A stretch of DNA of 64,000 bases from Paraclostridium ghonii (GTDB taxonomy: Bacteria > Bacillota > Clostridia > Peptostreptococcales > Peptostreptococcaceae): assembly GCF_030815085.1 (NCBI RefSeq), contig NZ_JAUSWG010000009.1, one strand, 5' to 3'. Shown here piece by piece: positions 25,306 to 32,376 of this stretch. The notes beneath the pieces were generated by a model. That model was not told the origin of the DNA and did not search any database. It saw only the letters and a program-made list of their open reading frames with translations. Both the position numbers and the translations under genes were made by a program. Position 1 is the stretch's first letter, and each line of letters opens with the position of its first letter.

Positions 25306-25538
25306 AATTTTTCTCCTAAAGAACTTACAATTTTACTTTTAAACTCATTAAATCTAGATCTACTTGCCAAAATTTCTTCTTTATTTTCAAGTATATCTAC
25401 ATATTGTTTTATATTTCCTACATAATTTGTATTTTCTAAAAAACTTTTTTTGTATCTGTAAAAATTATTATTTTTATAATAGTCATAGTTCTCTTTTATA
25501 TATTCAATAAATGATGTTGTAAAAATTATTTCTATCAT
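25299..25538 (-). pseudogene. Internally deleted AgrA-like response regulator
   Basis: This 79-aa frame matches the intact 238-aa regulator (26941-27657) at its first five residues, then jumps to the segment FTTSFIEYI, then again to FYRYKKSFL and the C-terminal end SSLGEKLC. The receiver aspartate and most of both domains are gone; only about 50 residues of the LytTR domain remain. The first junction lies at AGAAATAATTTT, which occurs at both ends of the lost segment in the intact copy, pointing to deletion between short direct repeats. The frame stays open, and kinase copy 1 still overlaps its end. Confidence 0.85.
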
Positions 25539-25576
25539 AATGTCCCCTGTATATTTTTATGTTTGTTTATAAGCCT

Positions 25577-26947
25577 TTAACCTGTGTCTCTATGAGAGTA
25601 CGATATGTTTTTATTTAAAGGTATATAAATTTGTAATAAAAATTTATTTTTAAAATCTTGTATTTCCAATTCTCCATCATATTTTTTTAATGATGATTTT
25701 ACACTTTTCAATCCAATGCCATGAATAAATTTGTCTTTCTTAGTAGTTATTATATTATTATTTTTTATTTGTAATTTATTTATTTTAGAGTTTTCACATA
25801 CTATAACGTAGTGTGATTTTACAACTGTCCCTCTTAATTTTATGTATTTTTCATCTCTACTTAATTTGTTGCAAGCCTCTATGGCATTATCTAGTATATT
25901 TGAAAATACACTACATACATCATTCATTTCTATAAAATCGCACTTTGAAAAATTAATATCACAAATCAAATCTATATTATTTTCATTACAAATATTTTGT
26001 TTTTCATTTAGTATAATGTCTAGTATCATATTTCCAGTATTATATATTTCTTTAAATTCTTTTAAATCTTTTCGAATATTATCTATATATTTGTTTATAT
26101 CTTCTTTATCAGCACTCATGCTATTTATACAAAGCATATGATTGTTCATATCATGATAAAGCCTTTTAACTTTATTCTGAGATTCTTGAAGATTTAAATA
26201 ATACTTGTATTGCATATCTATTTTTTCTTTTAGTAAATTTTCTTCACTTTTTTCTTTAATATCTTTAATAGTTTTAAAAACTATCATTAAAAGTAAAGTA
26301 CTACTCGTAAAAGATAATTTTGGGGTTGTATTAATATTAAATACATTAAGCTTGTTATAAGAATAAGTCATTCTAAACATATATGTCCATGTAGGTAGGC
26401 TGTTCATAAATGCTACTGAAAGATTACTTATTATACATCCTATTATAATTATTGCATTTATTTTTTCTTTATCCATACTTTTAAATCTTTTAATTATATT
26501 AATGTACCCTATATTTATAAGTATTAAAATTGTACTTTCTATAATAGATATTATATTTAAATTATATTCTGATGTAGTTGAAACATACTCCGAATGTCCT
26601 GTTACAACAACAAAAGTTGTATTATATATAAGTCCCCAGCTTATATAAGTTGCTGTAGTATAAGTTAAATAATATAATAGCACTTTAAAATTACTTATTT
26701 TATAGTTTAATTTTACAAATAAAATAAACGATATCCATTTTAAGTTAATTATAAAACCATAGTATTGAGTTGCTCTATTAAATAAAATTATAGCATCTAA
26801 GGCTCCAACTAATAAAAATATAATCTCTAAATATCTTTTTTTGTATCTTCTTTCTTCTAAGCAATTTAATATTTTCACAAAAACAAAATACTCAACAAAT
26901 GTAGACATACCTATAGTCAACCTTGACATTAATTCAGATTTTAACAT
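25577..26947 (-). CDS. AgrC-like sensor histidine kinase, copy 2
   Basis: A 456-aa protein with the same layout as copy 1: a multi-pass membrane region in residues 1-220, RLYHDMNNHML near residue 270, and a GHKL ATPase domain with NILDNAIEACNK and HGIGLKSVKSSLKKY. It overlaps the intact response regulator gene by 7 bases, so this pair is likely the working system. The divergent sensor halves of the two copies suggest different or redirected ligand recognition. Its C-terminus ends differently from copy 1 because of the duplication junction. Confidence 0.88.
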   Translation of the reverse strand: MLKSELMSRLTIGMSTFVEYFVFVKILNCLEERRYKKRYLEIIFLLVGALDAIILFNRATQYYGFIINLKWISFILFVKLNYKISNFKVLLYYLTYTTATYISWGLIYNTTFVVVTGHSEYVSTTSEYNLNIISIIESTILILINIGYINIIKRFKSMDKEKINAIIIIGCIISNLSVAFMNSLPTWTYMFRMTYSYNKLNVFNINTTPKLSFTSSTLLLMIVFKTIKDIKEKSEENLLKEKIDMQYKYYLNLQESQNKVKRLYHDMNNHMLCINSMSADKEDINKYIDNIRKDLKEFKEIYNTGNMILDIILNEKQNICNENNIDLICDINFSKCDFIEMNDVCSVFSNILDNAIEACNKLSRDEKYIKLRGTVVKSHYVIVCENSKINKLQIKNNNIITTKKDKFIHGIGLKSVKSSLKKYDGELEIQDFKNKFLLQIYIPLNKNISYSHRDTG

Positions 26948-27657
26948 AATTTTTCTCCTAAAGAACTTAAAAATTTACTTTTAAAATCCTTAAATCTATG
27001 TCTACTTATCAATACTTCTTCTTTATTTTCAAGTATAGCTACATATTGTTTTATATTTTCTACACAATTTATATTTACTAAAAAACTTTTATGGCATCTA
27101 TAAAATTTATGATTTTTCAATTCTTTTTCTATTTTATCCATGGTCATTTTAGTTTCATAAATTTTATTTTCAGTATGTATACTCATATCTTTTCTTTGAA
27201 TTTCGATATATGTTATATCTTCTATATTTATTTTATAAGTTTCATTTTTACTTTCAATCAATACAAACTTATCTTTTTTATTTAAAACTTCGTTTATACA
27301 ATTTAAAATATGATTTTTTAAATCATCATATTTTATAGGTTTTAATAAATACCTGTAAGCTCTTACTTCATATCCTTCTTGTATATATTCAATAAGCGAT
27401 GTTGTAAAAATTATTTCTGGTTTGTTTTTATCTATTTCTCTTATTTTTCTAGCAACATCCATTCCAGTTATTTTATCCATCTGAATATCTAAGATAAATA
27501 TATCTGTATTTTCTGGATAATTATCAATTAATTCTTCTCCACTTTTATATATCTTTAAATTGTAAGCAATACTATTTTCTCCTAATATCTTTTCTAAAAA
27601 TCTTACTATTGTTTTCTGATGCTCTATTTGATCTTCACACAAAATTATTTCTATCAT
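26941..27657 (-). CDS. AgrA-like response regulator with LytTR domain
   Basis: A 238-aa protein. The receiver domain has the acidic pair ED at residues 8-9, the phosphoacceptor D57 in FILDIQMD, and the conserved lysine in YLLKPIKY near residue 108. Residues 135-235 form a LytTR DNA-binding domain (IEDITYIEIQRKDMSIHT, then FYRCHKSFLVNI). It should be phosphorylated by kinase copy 2 and bind direct repeats at target promoters. Its 5' untranslated region (ACAGGGGA before the ATG) is repeated in front of the deleted copy. Confidence 0.9.
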   Translation of the reverse strand: MIEIILCEDQIEHQKTIVRFLEKILGENSIAYNLKIYKSGEELIDNYPENTDIFILDIQMDKITGMDVARKIREIDKNKPEIIFTTSLIEYIQEGYEVRAYRYLLKPIKYDDLKNHILNCINEVLNKKDKFVLIESKNETYKINIEDITYIEIQRKDMSIHTENKIYETKMTMDKIEKELKNHKFYRCHKSFLVNINCVENIKQYVAILENKEEVLISRHRFKDFKSKFLSSLGEKLC

Positions 27658-27749
27658 ATATATCCCCTGTACATTTTTTTATGTTTATATAACTATTATA
27701 CCTAATTTCCAGTTTTTTCTTAAGTCTAATAATTTTTTAAACACAAAAA

Positions 27750-27776
27750 AAACTCTTAGATAAAATCCAAGAGTTT
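27750..27776 (-). terminator. Terminator of the tRNA operon
   Basis: AAACTCTT pairs with AAGAGTTT, and a run of eight T follows on the minus strand. It directly follows the last tRNA. Confidence 0.85.
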
Positions 27777-27778
27777 AC

Positions 27779-27854
27779 TGGTGGGATTAACAGGGCTCGA
27801 ACCTGTGACCCCCTGCTTGTAAGGCAGGTGCTCTCCCAGCTGAGCTATAATCCC
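27779..27854 (-). tRNA. tRNA-Val (UAC)
   Basis: Full cloverleaf with acceptor GGGATTA/TAATCCC, anticodon loop CTTACAA (anticodon TAC) and encoded CCA. It is the last gene of the eight-tRNA operon and identical to the copy at 28214-28289. Confidence 0.97.
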
Positions 27855-27860
27855 AAATGC

Positions 27861-27935
27861 TGGTGACCCATAGGGGAATCGAACCCCTGTTACCGCCGTG
27901 AAAGGGCGGTGTCTTGACCGCTTGACCAATGGGCC
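27861..27935 (-). tRNA. tRNA-Glu (UUC)
   Basis: Anticodon stem CCGCC/GGCGG with loop CTTTCAC (anticodon TTC), T-loop GTTCGATTC, and encoded CCA. Identical to the copy at 28298-28372. Confidence 0.97.
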
Positions 27936-27958
27936 ATATATATTTTTGCAAAAAAAAA

Positions 27959-28034
27959 TGGTGATCCATCCGCGACTCGAACGCGGGACACCCTGATTAA
28001 AAGTCAGGTGCTCTACCGACTGAGCTAATGGATC
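27959..28034 (-). tRNA. tRNA-Lys (UUU)
   Basis: Acceptor GATCCAT/ATGGATC, anticodon loop CTTTTAA (anticodon TTT), encoded CCA. Identical to the copy at 28385-28460. Confidence 0.97.
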
Positions 28035-28043
28035 ATCTTTTTT

Positions 28044-28118
28044 TGGAGCTAGTGATAGGAATCGAACCTACAACCTGCTGATTACAAGTCAGCTGCTCTA
28101 CCGTTGAGCCACACTAGC
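28044..28118 (-). tRNA. tRNA-Thr (UGU)
   Basis: Acceptor GCTAGTG/CACTAGC, anticodon stem GCTGA/TCAGC with loop CTTGTAA (anticodon TGT), encoded CCA. Confidence 0.97.
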
Positions 28119-28127
28119 ATGTGTGTT

Positions 28128-28204
28128 TGGCGACCTGGAAGGGACTCGAACCCTCGACCTCCAGCGTGACAGGCTGGCATTCTAACCAACTGAACTACCA
28201 GGCC
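28128..28204 (-). tRNA. tRNA-Asp (GUC)
   Basis: Acceptor GGCCTGG with CCAGGTC (one G-U pair), anticodon stem CCAGC/GCTGG with loop CTGTCAC (anticodon GTC), encoded CCA. Confidence 0.97.
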
Positions 28205-28213
28205 GCATATATA

Positions 28214-28289
28214 TGGTGGGATTAACAGGGCTCGAACCTGTGACCCCCTGCTTGTAAGGCAGGTGCTCTCCCAGCTGAGCTATAATCCC
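28214..28289 (-). tRNA. tRNA-Val (UAC), second copy
   Basis: Same sequence as the tRNA at 27779-27854, anticodon TAC with encoded CCA. It is part of the repeated Lys-Glu-Val block. Confidence 0.97.
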
Positions 28290-28297
28290 ACAATTAT

Positions 28298-28372
28298 TGG
28301 TGACCCATAGGGGAATCGAACCCCTGTTACCGCCGTGAAAGGGCGGTGTCTTGACCGCTTGACCAATGGGCC
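28298..28372 (-). tRNA. tRNA-Glu (UUC), second copy
   Basis: Same sequence as the tRNA at 27861-27935, anticodon TTC with encoded CCA. Confidence 0.97.
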
Positions 28373-28384
28373 GTATATAAAAAA

Positions 28385-28460
28385 TGGTGATCCATCCGCG
28401 ACTCGAACGCGGGACACCCTGATTAAAAGTCAGGTGCTCTACCGACTGAGCTAATGGATC
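28385..28460 (-). tRNA. tRNA-Lys (UUU), second copy
   Basis: Same sequence as the tRNA at 27959-28034, anticodon TTT with encoded CCA. It is the first tRNA of the operon, about 55 bases after the promoter. Confidence 0.97.
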
Positions 28461-28514
28461 ATCTTTTACTGAGATGTTTTTCGACTTTTTTCGTCTGTCT
28501 CATCAACAAATACT

Positions 28515-28543
28515 ATTATATTAGCTTTATTAACTTTCGTCAA
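28515..28543 (-). promoter_or_regulatory. Consensus promoter of the tRNA operon
   Basis: On the minus strand TTGACG, 17 bases, TATAAT. Near-perfect SigA hexamers and spacing, as expected for a strongly expressed tRNA operon. Confidence 0.9.
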
Positions 28544-28660
28544 CACTTTTTGTAAATTTTTTTAATTTTTTTAAGTAAATTATTTAAATACCCTATTTTT
28601 CAATGGTTTAATCTGTTTTAATTCTAAAAATATAAGTTAATTTTTAGCAAAATAGCACAT

Positions 28661-28693
28661 AAAAAGTAGTTAATTTTTAATTAACTACTTTTT
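28661..28693 (-). terminator. Terminator of purA
   Basis: AAAAAGTAGTTAA pairs with TTAACTACTTTTT, with T-rich sequence on both sides. It lies 16 bases past the purA stop. Confidence 0.85.
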
Positions 28694-28708
28694 ATTTTTA
28701 TAATTTAA

Positions 28709-29992
28709 TTAGAATATATTCTTTCTTACTATAGTTTGAGCTCTATTTGGTCCAACTGAAACCATATCTACACTTACTCCAATTAACTCTTCTATTTTAG
28801 CTATATATTTCTTAGCATTTTGTGGAAGATCTTCATATTTTTCTATACCTGTTAAATCTTCTGACCATCCTTCTAATTCTTCATATATAGGTTCGCATTT
28901 AGCTAAGTCTTCTAATGAAGCTGGGAATTCTTTTAATATTTTATCTCCCATTTTATAAGATGTACATATTTTAACTGTATCAAATCCAGTTAAAACGTCT
29001 AGTAACATTAAAGATATACTAGTTAATCCATTAACTCTAGCTGCATATCTAACTATTACAGCATCGAACCATCCACATCTTCTAGCTCTACCTGTAGTTG
29101 TTCCAAACTCTCTTCCTTGAGTTCTTATTTTATCACCTGTTTCATCATTTAACTCTGTAACAAATGGTCCTTCTCCAACTCTAGTAGTGTAAGATTTTAC
29201 TATACCTACAACATCTTTTATCATGTTAGGTCCAACACCAGCTCCTACAGAGAATCCTCCTGATGTAGGATGAGAAGATGTAACAAACGGATAAGTTCCT
29301 AAGTCTAAGTCTAGTAATGTACCTTGAGCACCTTCAAATAAGACTTTCTTTCCTGCTTTTATAGCTTCGTATACAACAACTGATGTATCATCTACGTAAG
29401 ATCTTATTTGCTCTGCATATCCTAAATACTCATTGTATATAGCATCAAAGTCAAACTCTTGTGCTCCGTATATATTTTTAGCTATTTTGTTTTTAGCTTC
29501 TATTTGAGATTTTAATTTTTTAGCGAATATTTCTTTATCCATTAAGTCACATATTCTTAGTCCAGATCTTTCTGTTTTATCCATGTAACAAGGTCCTATA
29601 CCTTTTTTAGTAGTACCTATTTTGTTATCGCCTCTAGCTTCTTCAGCTAAAGCATCTAATTCTTTGTGATATGGGAATATTACATGAGCTCTATCACTTA
29701 TTTTTATATTTTTAGTATCTATATTATCTGCATTTAATTTAGCTAACTCCTCTAAAAATCCTTTTGGATCAAATACTATTCCGTTACCTATTACATTTAT
29801 AGTTTCTGGATTTAATACTCCTGATGGTATTAGGTGTAATGCATATTTCTTTCCATCAACAACTAATGTATGCCCTGCATTGTTTCCACCTTGTCCTCTT
29901 ACTACTACGTCTGCTTGTGTAGCTAAATAGTCTATAACTTTACCCTTACCTTCGTCTCCCCATTGAGAGCCTACTATAGCAACAGTTTTCAT
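28709..29992 (-). CDS. purA: Adenylosuccinate synthetase
   Basis: A 427-aa protein, the family's usual length. VGSQWGDEGKGKVIDYL at the start is the GTP/IMP-binding loop, NAGHTLVV follows near residue 38, and the IMP-binding segment GTTKKGIGPCYMDK and the aspartate-binding TSSHPTSGG are present. It joins IMP and aspartate, using GTP, in the first step from IMP to AMP. It is a single-gene unit with its own terminator. Possible PurBox-like sequences lie at 30014-30057, upstream of the start. Confidence 0.97.
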   Translation of the reverse strand: MKTVAIVGSQWGDEGKGKVIDYLATQADVVVRGQGGNNAGHTLVVDGKKYALHLIPSGVLNPETINVIGNGIVFDPKGFLEELAKLNADNIDTKNIKISDRAHVIFPYHKELDALAEEARGDNKIGTTKKGIGPCYMDKTERSGLRICDLMDKEIFAKKLKSQIEAKNKIAKNIYGAQEFDFDAIYNEYLGYAEQIRSYVDDTSVVVYEAIKAGKKVLFEGAQGTLLDLDLGTYPFVTSSHPTSGGFSVGAGVGPNMIKDVVGIVKSYTTRVGEGPFVTELNDETGDKIRTQGREFGTTTGRARRCGWFDAVIVRYAARVNGLTSISLMLLDVLTGFDTVKICTSYKMGDKILKEFPASLEDLAKCEPIYEELEGWSEDLTGIEKYEDLPQNAKKYIAKIEELIGVSVDMVSVGPNRAQTIVRKNIF

Positions 29993-30013
29993 ATTAATTC
30001 ACCTCTAATTATT

Positions 30014-30057
30014 TTATTCGAACACTTACTTTCTTATTTTACCAAACATTCGCTTCA
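30014..30057. promoter_or_regulatory. Candidate PurR box pair upstream of purA
   Basis: CGAACACT at 30019-30026 and AAACATTCG at 30044-30052 form an inverted pair about 18 bases apart. Bacillus PurBoxes are inverted CGAAC-containing sites 16-17 bases apart. The first site fits the consensus fairly well and the second poorly, so this is tentative. Confidence 0.3.
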
Positions 30058-30075
30058 TTTTCAAAACCTTTTTTG

Positions 30076-30366
30076 TTAACCTATTTTATTTAGTATGTAT
30101 TTTTCCACATGTTCTAAGTTTTCTAATCCTTTTATTTCGTCTTTATTAACTTCTATAAATTCAATTATTTTATTTACATCCTTAACTCTTTTTACTAGTT
30201 TATTATCTCCAGTAAATGTGTTTGTAATGTATATTTTTAGTTCATTATTTTTTCTAACTCCATATACAACTATAGTTTCTTTGTCTTTGTTATCAATTAT
30301 TCTACATATATTAATTTCATTGTTTATAAAATCTGTATTTGGATATATATATATTATATTTATCAT
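30076..30366 (-). CDS. Conserved-looking small protein, unknown function
   Basis: A 96-aa soluble protein I do not recognise. Its strands (NIIYIYPNTDF, KETIVVYGVRKNNELKIYI) and C-terminal helices suggest a small alpha/beta fold; no catalytic motif is evident. GGGGGAGAAAA precedes the ATG. It lies on the same strand between the DnaA-box-like cluster after dnaB and the purA promoter. Confidence 0.5.
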   Translation of the reverse strand: MINIIYIYPNTDFINNEINICRIIDNKDKETIVVYGVRKNNELKIYITNTFTGDNKLVKRVKDVNKIIEFIEVNKDEIKGLENLEHVEKYILNKIG

Positions 30367-30404
30367 TTTTTCTCCCCCGTTGGATAAATTATACTAATTA
30401 TAAG

Positions 30405-30428
30405 AAAGCAAGCTAATTAGCTTGCTTT
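30405..30428 (+). terminator. Palindromic hairpin with a T-run on the plus strand
   Basis: AAAGCAAGCTAATTAGCTTGCTTT is a perfect palindrome followed by more T on the plus strand. No plus-strand gene precedes it; on the minus strand the run is interrupted (TTTCTTATA). It may weakly separate dnaB from the small gene downstream. Confidence 0.5.
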
Positions 30429-30441
30429 TTTTGTTCTCTAT

Positions 30442-30567
30442 TTATCCACTATTTATCCACAATTTGTCTGTGGAAATTGTGGATATCGTTTTTCATAACC
30501 TTAAATTTAAAAAACAAAAAATATCCACATATGATTATTTTTTATAAAATTATCAACATGTGGATAT
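30442..30567. other. Cluster of DnaA-box-like sequences 3' of dnaB
   Basis: Seven nine-base sequences match TTATCCACA or its complement with zero to two changes: 30442 (TTATCCACT), 30453 (perfect), 30469 (TGTGGAAAT), 30478 (TGTGGATAT), 30521 (ATATCCACA), 30550 (TTATCAACA) and 30559 (TGTGGATAT). Several pair as hairpin arms; the outer pair at 30521-30567 is followed by T on the minus strand and is also the dnaB terminator. Binding by DnaA is inference. Confidence 0.5.
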
Positions 30568-30574
30568 TTTTTTA

Positions 30575-31903
30575 TTACATTTCTCTAGCTTTATTCGCAA
30601 ATTTTTGTATTTCGCCCAACCAAACAAGTTCAACAGATCCAGTTTCCCCATGTCTATTTTTAGCTATTATAATTTCTCCTATATTCTTTCTTTCTGAATC
30701 AGGATGATAATATTCATCTCTATACAGGAACATTACTATATCTGCATCCTGCTCTATAGCTCCAGACTCTCTTAAATCCGCTAACATAGGTCTATGATCT
30801 GATCTTTGCTCTGGTGCACGTGATAACTGAGATAATGCTACTACAGGACAATTTAATTCCTTAGCTATTATTTTCAAAGATCTAGAAATTTTCGATATTT
30901 CTTGTTGTCTACTCTCATTACCTCCATCACCTTCCATAAGTTGAAGGTAATCTATAAGTATTAGGTCTAGCCCTTTTTCAATTTTTAACTTTCTACACTT
31001 TGATCTTAATTCACCTATTCTTATCCCAGGTGTATCGTCTATATATATACTAGCATTAGATAATACAGACATAGCATCGATAATTCTAGGCCAGTCATTT
31101 TCATCTAAATTACCAGTTTTTATCTTTTTCAATTCTACATGAGATTGTGCAGATAGCATACGTTGAACTAATTGTTCCTTTGACATCTCCAAACTAAATA
31201 CAGCTACAGATGCATTTCCTTTAAGTGCTGCATTTTGGACTAAGTTAAGCGAAAATGCTGTTTTACCCATGGCAGGACGTGCTGCAACAAGTATTAAGTC
31301 CGTTCTTTGTAATCCATTAGTTTTCTTATTTAAGTCTTCAAATCCAGTAGTTATTCCAGTTATATCTTCTTTATTCGTATATAACTTTTCTATCATATCA
31401 TAAGTATCCATAAGTACTGAATTTATAGTTTGAAAATCTTCACTAGATTTTTCTTGAGATATATCAAATATTCGCTTTTCTGCTTTTTCTAAAATGTCTT
31501 CTACTTTTATTGAACTATCATATCCTAAGTTTAATATATCATTAGATACTTTTATAAGCTTTCTTAAAACTGATTTCTCTTTTACTATGTCTGCATAATA
31601 CTTAACATTTGAAGTTGTAGGTACTATCGTAGATAAGCTCGTTATATAGCTTATTCCTCCTATATCTTCTAAATGACCTTGTTTCTTTAACTCTTCTGTA
31701 AGAGTTATTAAATCTATAGGTTCACTTTTATTGTTTAGTTTCATCATGCACTCATATATAATTTTATGAGCTTCTTTATAAAAGTCTTCAGGCTTTATAG
31801 TTTCTGTAACTGTGATTATAGCCTCTTTATCTAATAGTATAGATCCTAGTATAGATTGCTCAGACTCCACACTATGTGGAGGAATTCTACCTATATCCTC
31901 CAT
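30575..31903 (-). CDS. dnaB: Replicative DNA helicase DnaB
   Basis: A 442-aa protein. The N-terminal helical domain (PPHSVESEQSILGSIL) is followed by a RecA-type ATPase with Walker A ARPAMGKTAF near residue 210, Walker B LILIDYLQLM near residue 313, and the arginine-finger region. It unwinds the template at the fork and is loaded by the DnaD/DnaC-type proteins encoded at 18.4-20.5 kb. It corresponds to the gene called dnaC in B. subtilis. rplI lies 23 bases upstream, so it shares an operon with rplI-gdpP-yybS. Confidence 0.96.
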   Translation of the reverse strand: MEDIGRIPPHSVESEQSILGSILLDKEAIITVTETIKPEDFYKEAHKIIYECMMKLNNKSEPIDLITLTEELKKQGHLEDIGGISYITSLSTIVPTTSNVKYYADIVKEKSVLRKLIKVSNDILNLGYDSSIKVEDILEKAEKRIFDISQEKSSEDFQTINSVLMDTYDMIEKLYTNKEDITGITTGFEDLNKKTNGLQRTDLILVAARPAMGKTAFSLNLVQNAALKGNASVAVFSLEMSKEQLVQRMLSAQSHVELKKIKTGNLDENDWPRIIDAMSVLSNASIYIDDTPGIRIGELRSKCRKLKIEKGLDLILIDYLQLMEGDGGNESRQQEISKISRSLKIIAKELNCPVVALSQLSRAPEQRSDHRPMLADLRESGAIEQDADIVMFLYRDEYYHPDSERKNIGEIIIAKNRHGETGSVELVWLGEIQKFANKAREM

Positions 31904-31926
31904 TTATCTCACCTCTAGTGTTTTTC

Positions 31927-32376
31927 TTATTGTTTTTCTTTTACGTCTACTCTCATTTTAGTAACTACTTTTTGATGTATTTTTATTTCAACAAATCTTG
32001 AACCTAAAGTTCTTATAGGTTCATCTAACATAACTTTTCTCTTGTCTACATCTATTCTATGCTCTTTCTTTATTTGAGCAGCTATATCTTTAGATGTTAT
32101 AGAACCGAATAATCTTCCACCGTCACCAGCTTTAGAATACATAGTTACATTCATCTCTTCCATTTTCTTTCCTAATTCAACTGCTGCTTCATATTCTTTT
32201 TGTTCTTTTATTTGTTGAGATGTTTGTTTTTCTTTTAATTCTTTTAACTCTGTACTTCCAGCTTGAACTGCTAATTTTTTAGGGAATAAAAAGTTTCTAG
32301 CGTATCCATCACTAACTTCCTTTACATCACCTTTTTTTCCTGTTCCTTTTATGTCTTTTACTAATATAACTTTCAT
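31927..32376 (-). CDS. rplI: 50S ribosomal protein L9
   Basis: A 149-aa protein with the L9 N-terminal signature MKVILVKDIKGTGKKGDVKEV and NFLFPKKLA, a long connecting helix (residues 42-75) and the C-terminal rRNA-binding domain ending TKMRVDV. It binds 23S rRNA near the L1 stalk. It overlaps the gdpP stop codon by one base, as in many Firmicutes. Confidence 0.97.
   Translation of the reverse strand: MKVILVKDIKGTGKKGDVKEVSDGYARNFLFPKKLAVQAGSTELKELKEKQTSQQIKEQKEYEAAVELGKKMEEMNVTMYSKAGDGGRLFGSITSKDIAAQIKKEHRIDVDKRKVMLDEPIRTLGSRFVEIKIHQKVVTKMRVDVKEKQ

Noticed and set aside
27787..27969. 60-aa ORF on the minus strand
   Set aside because: It lies across tRNA genes and has no protein-like pattern.
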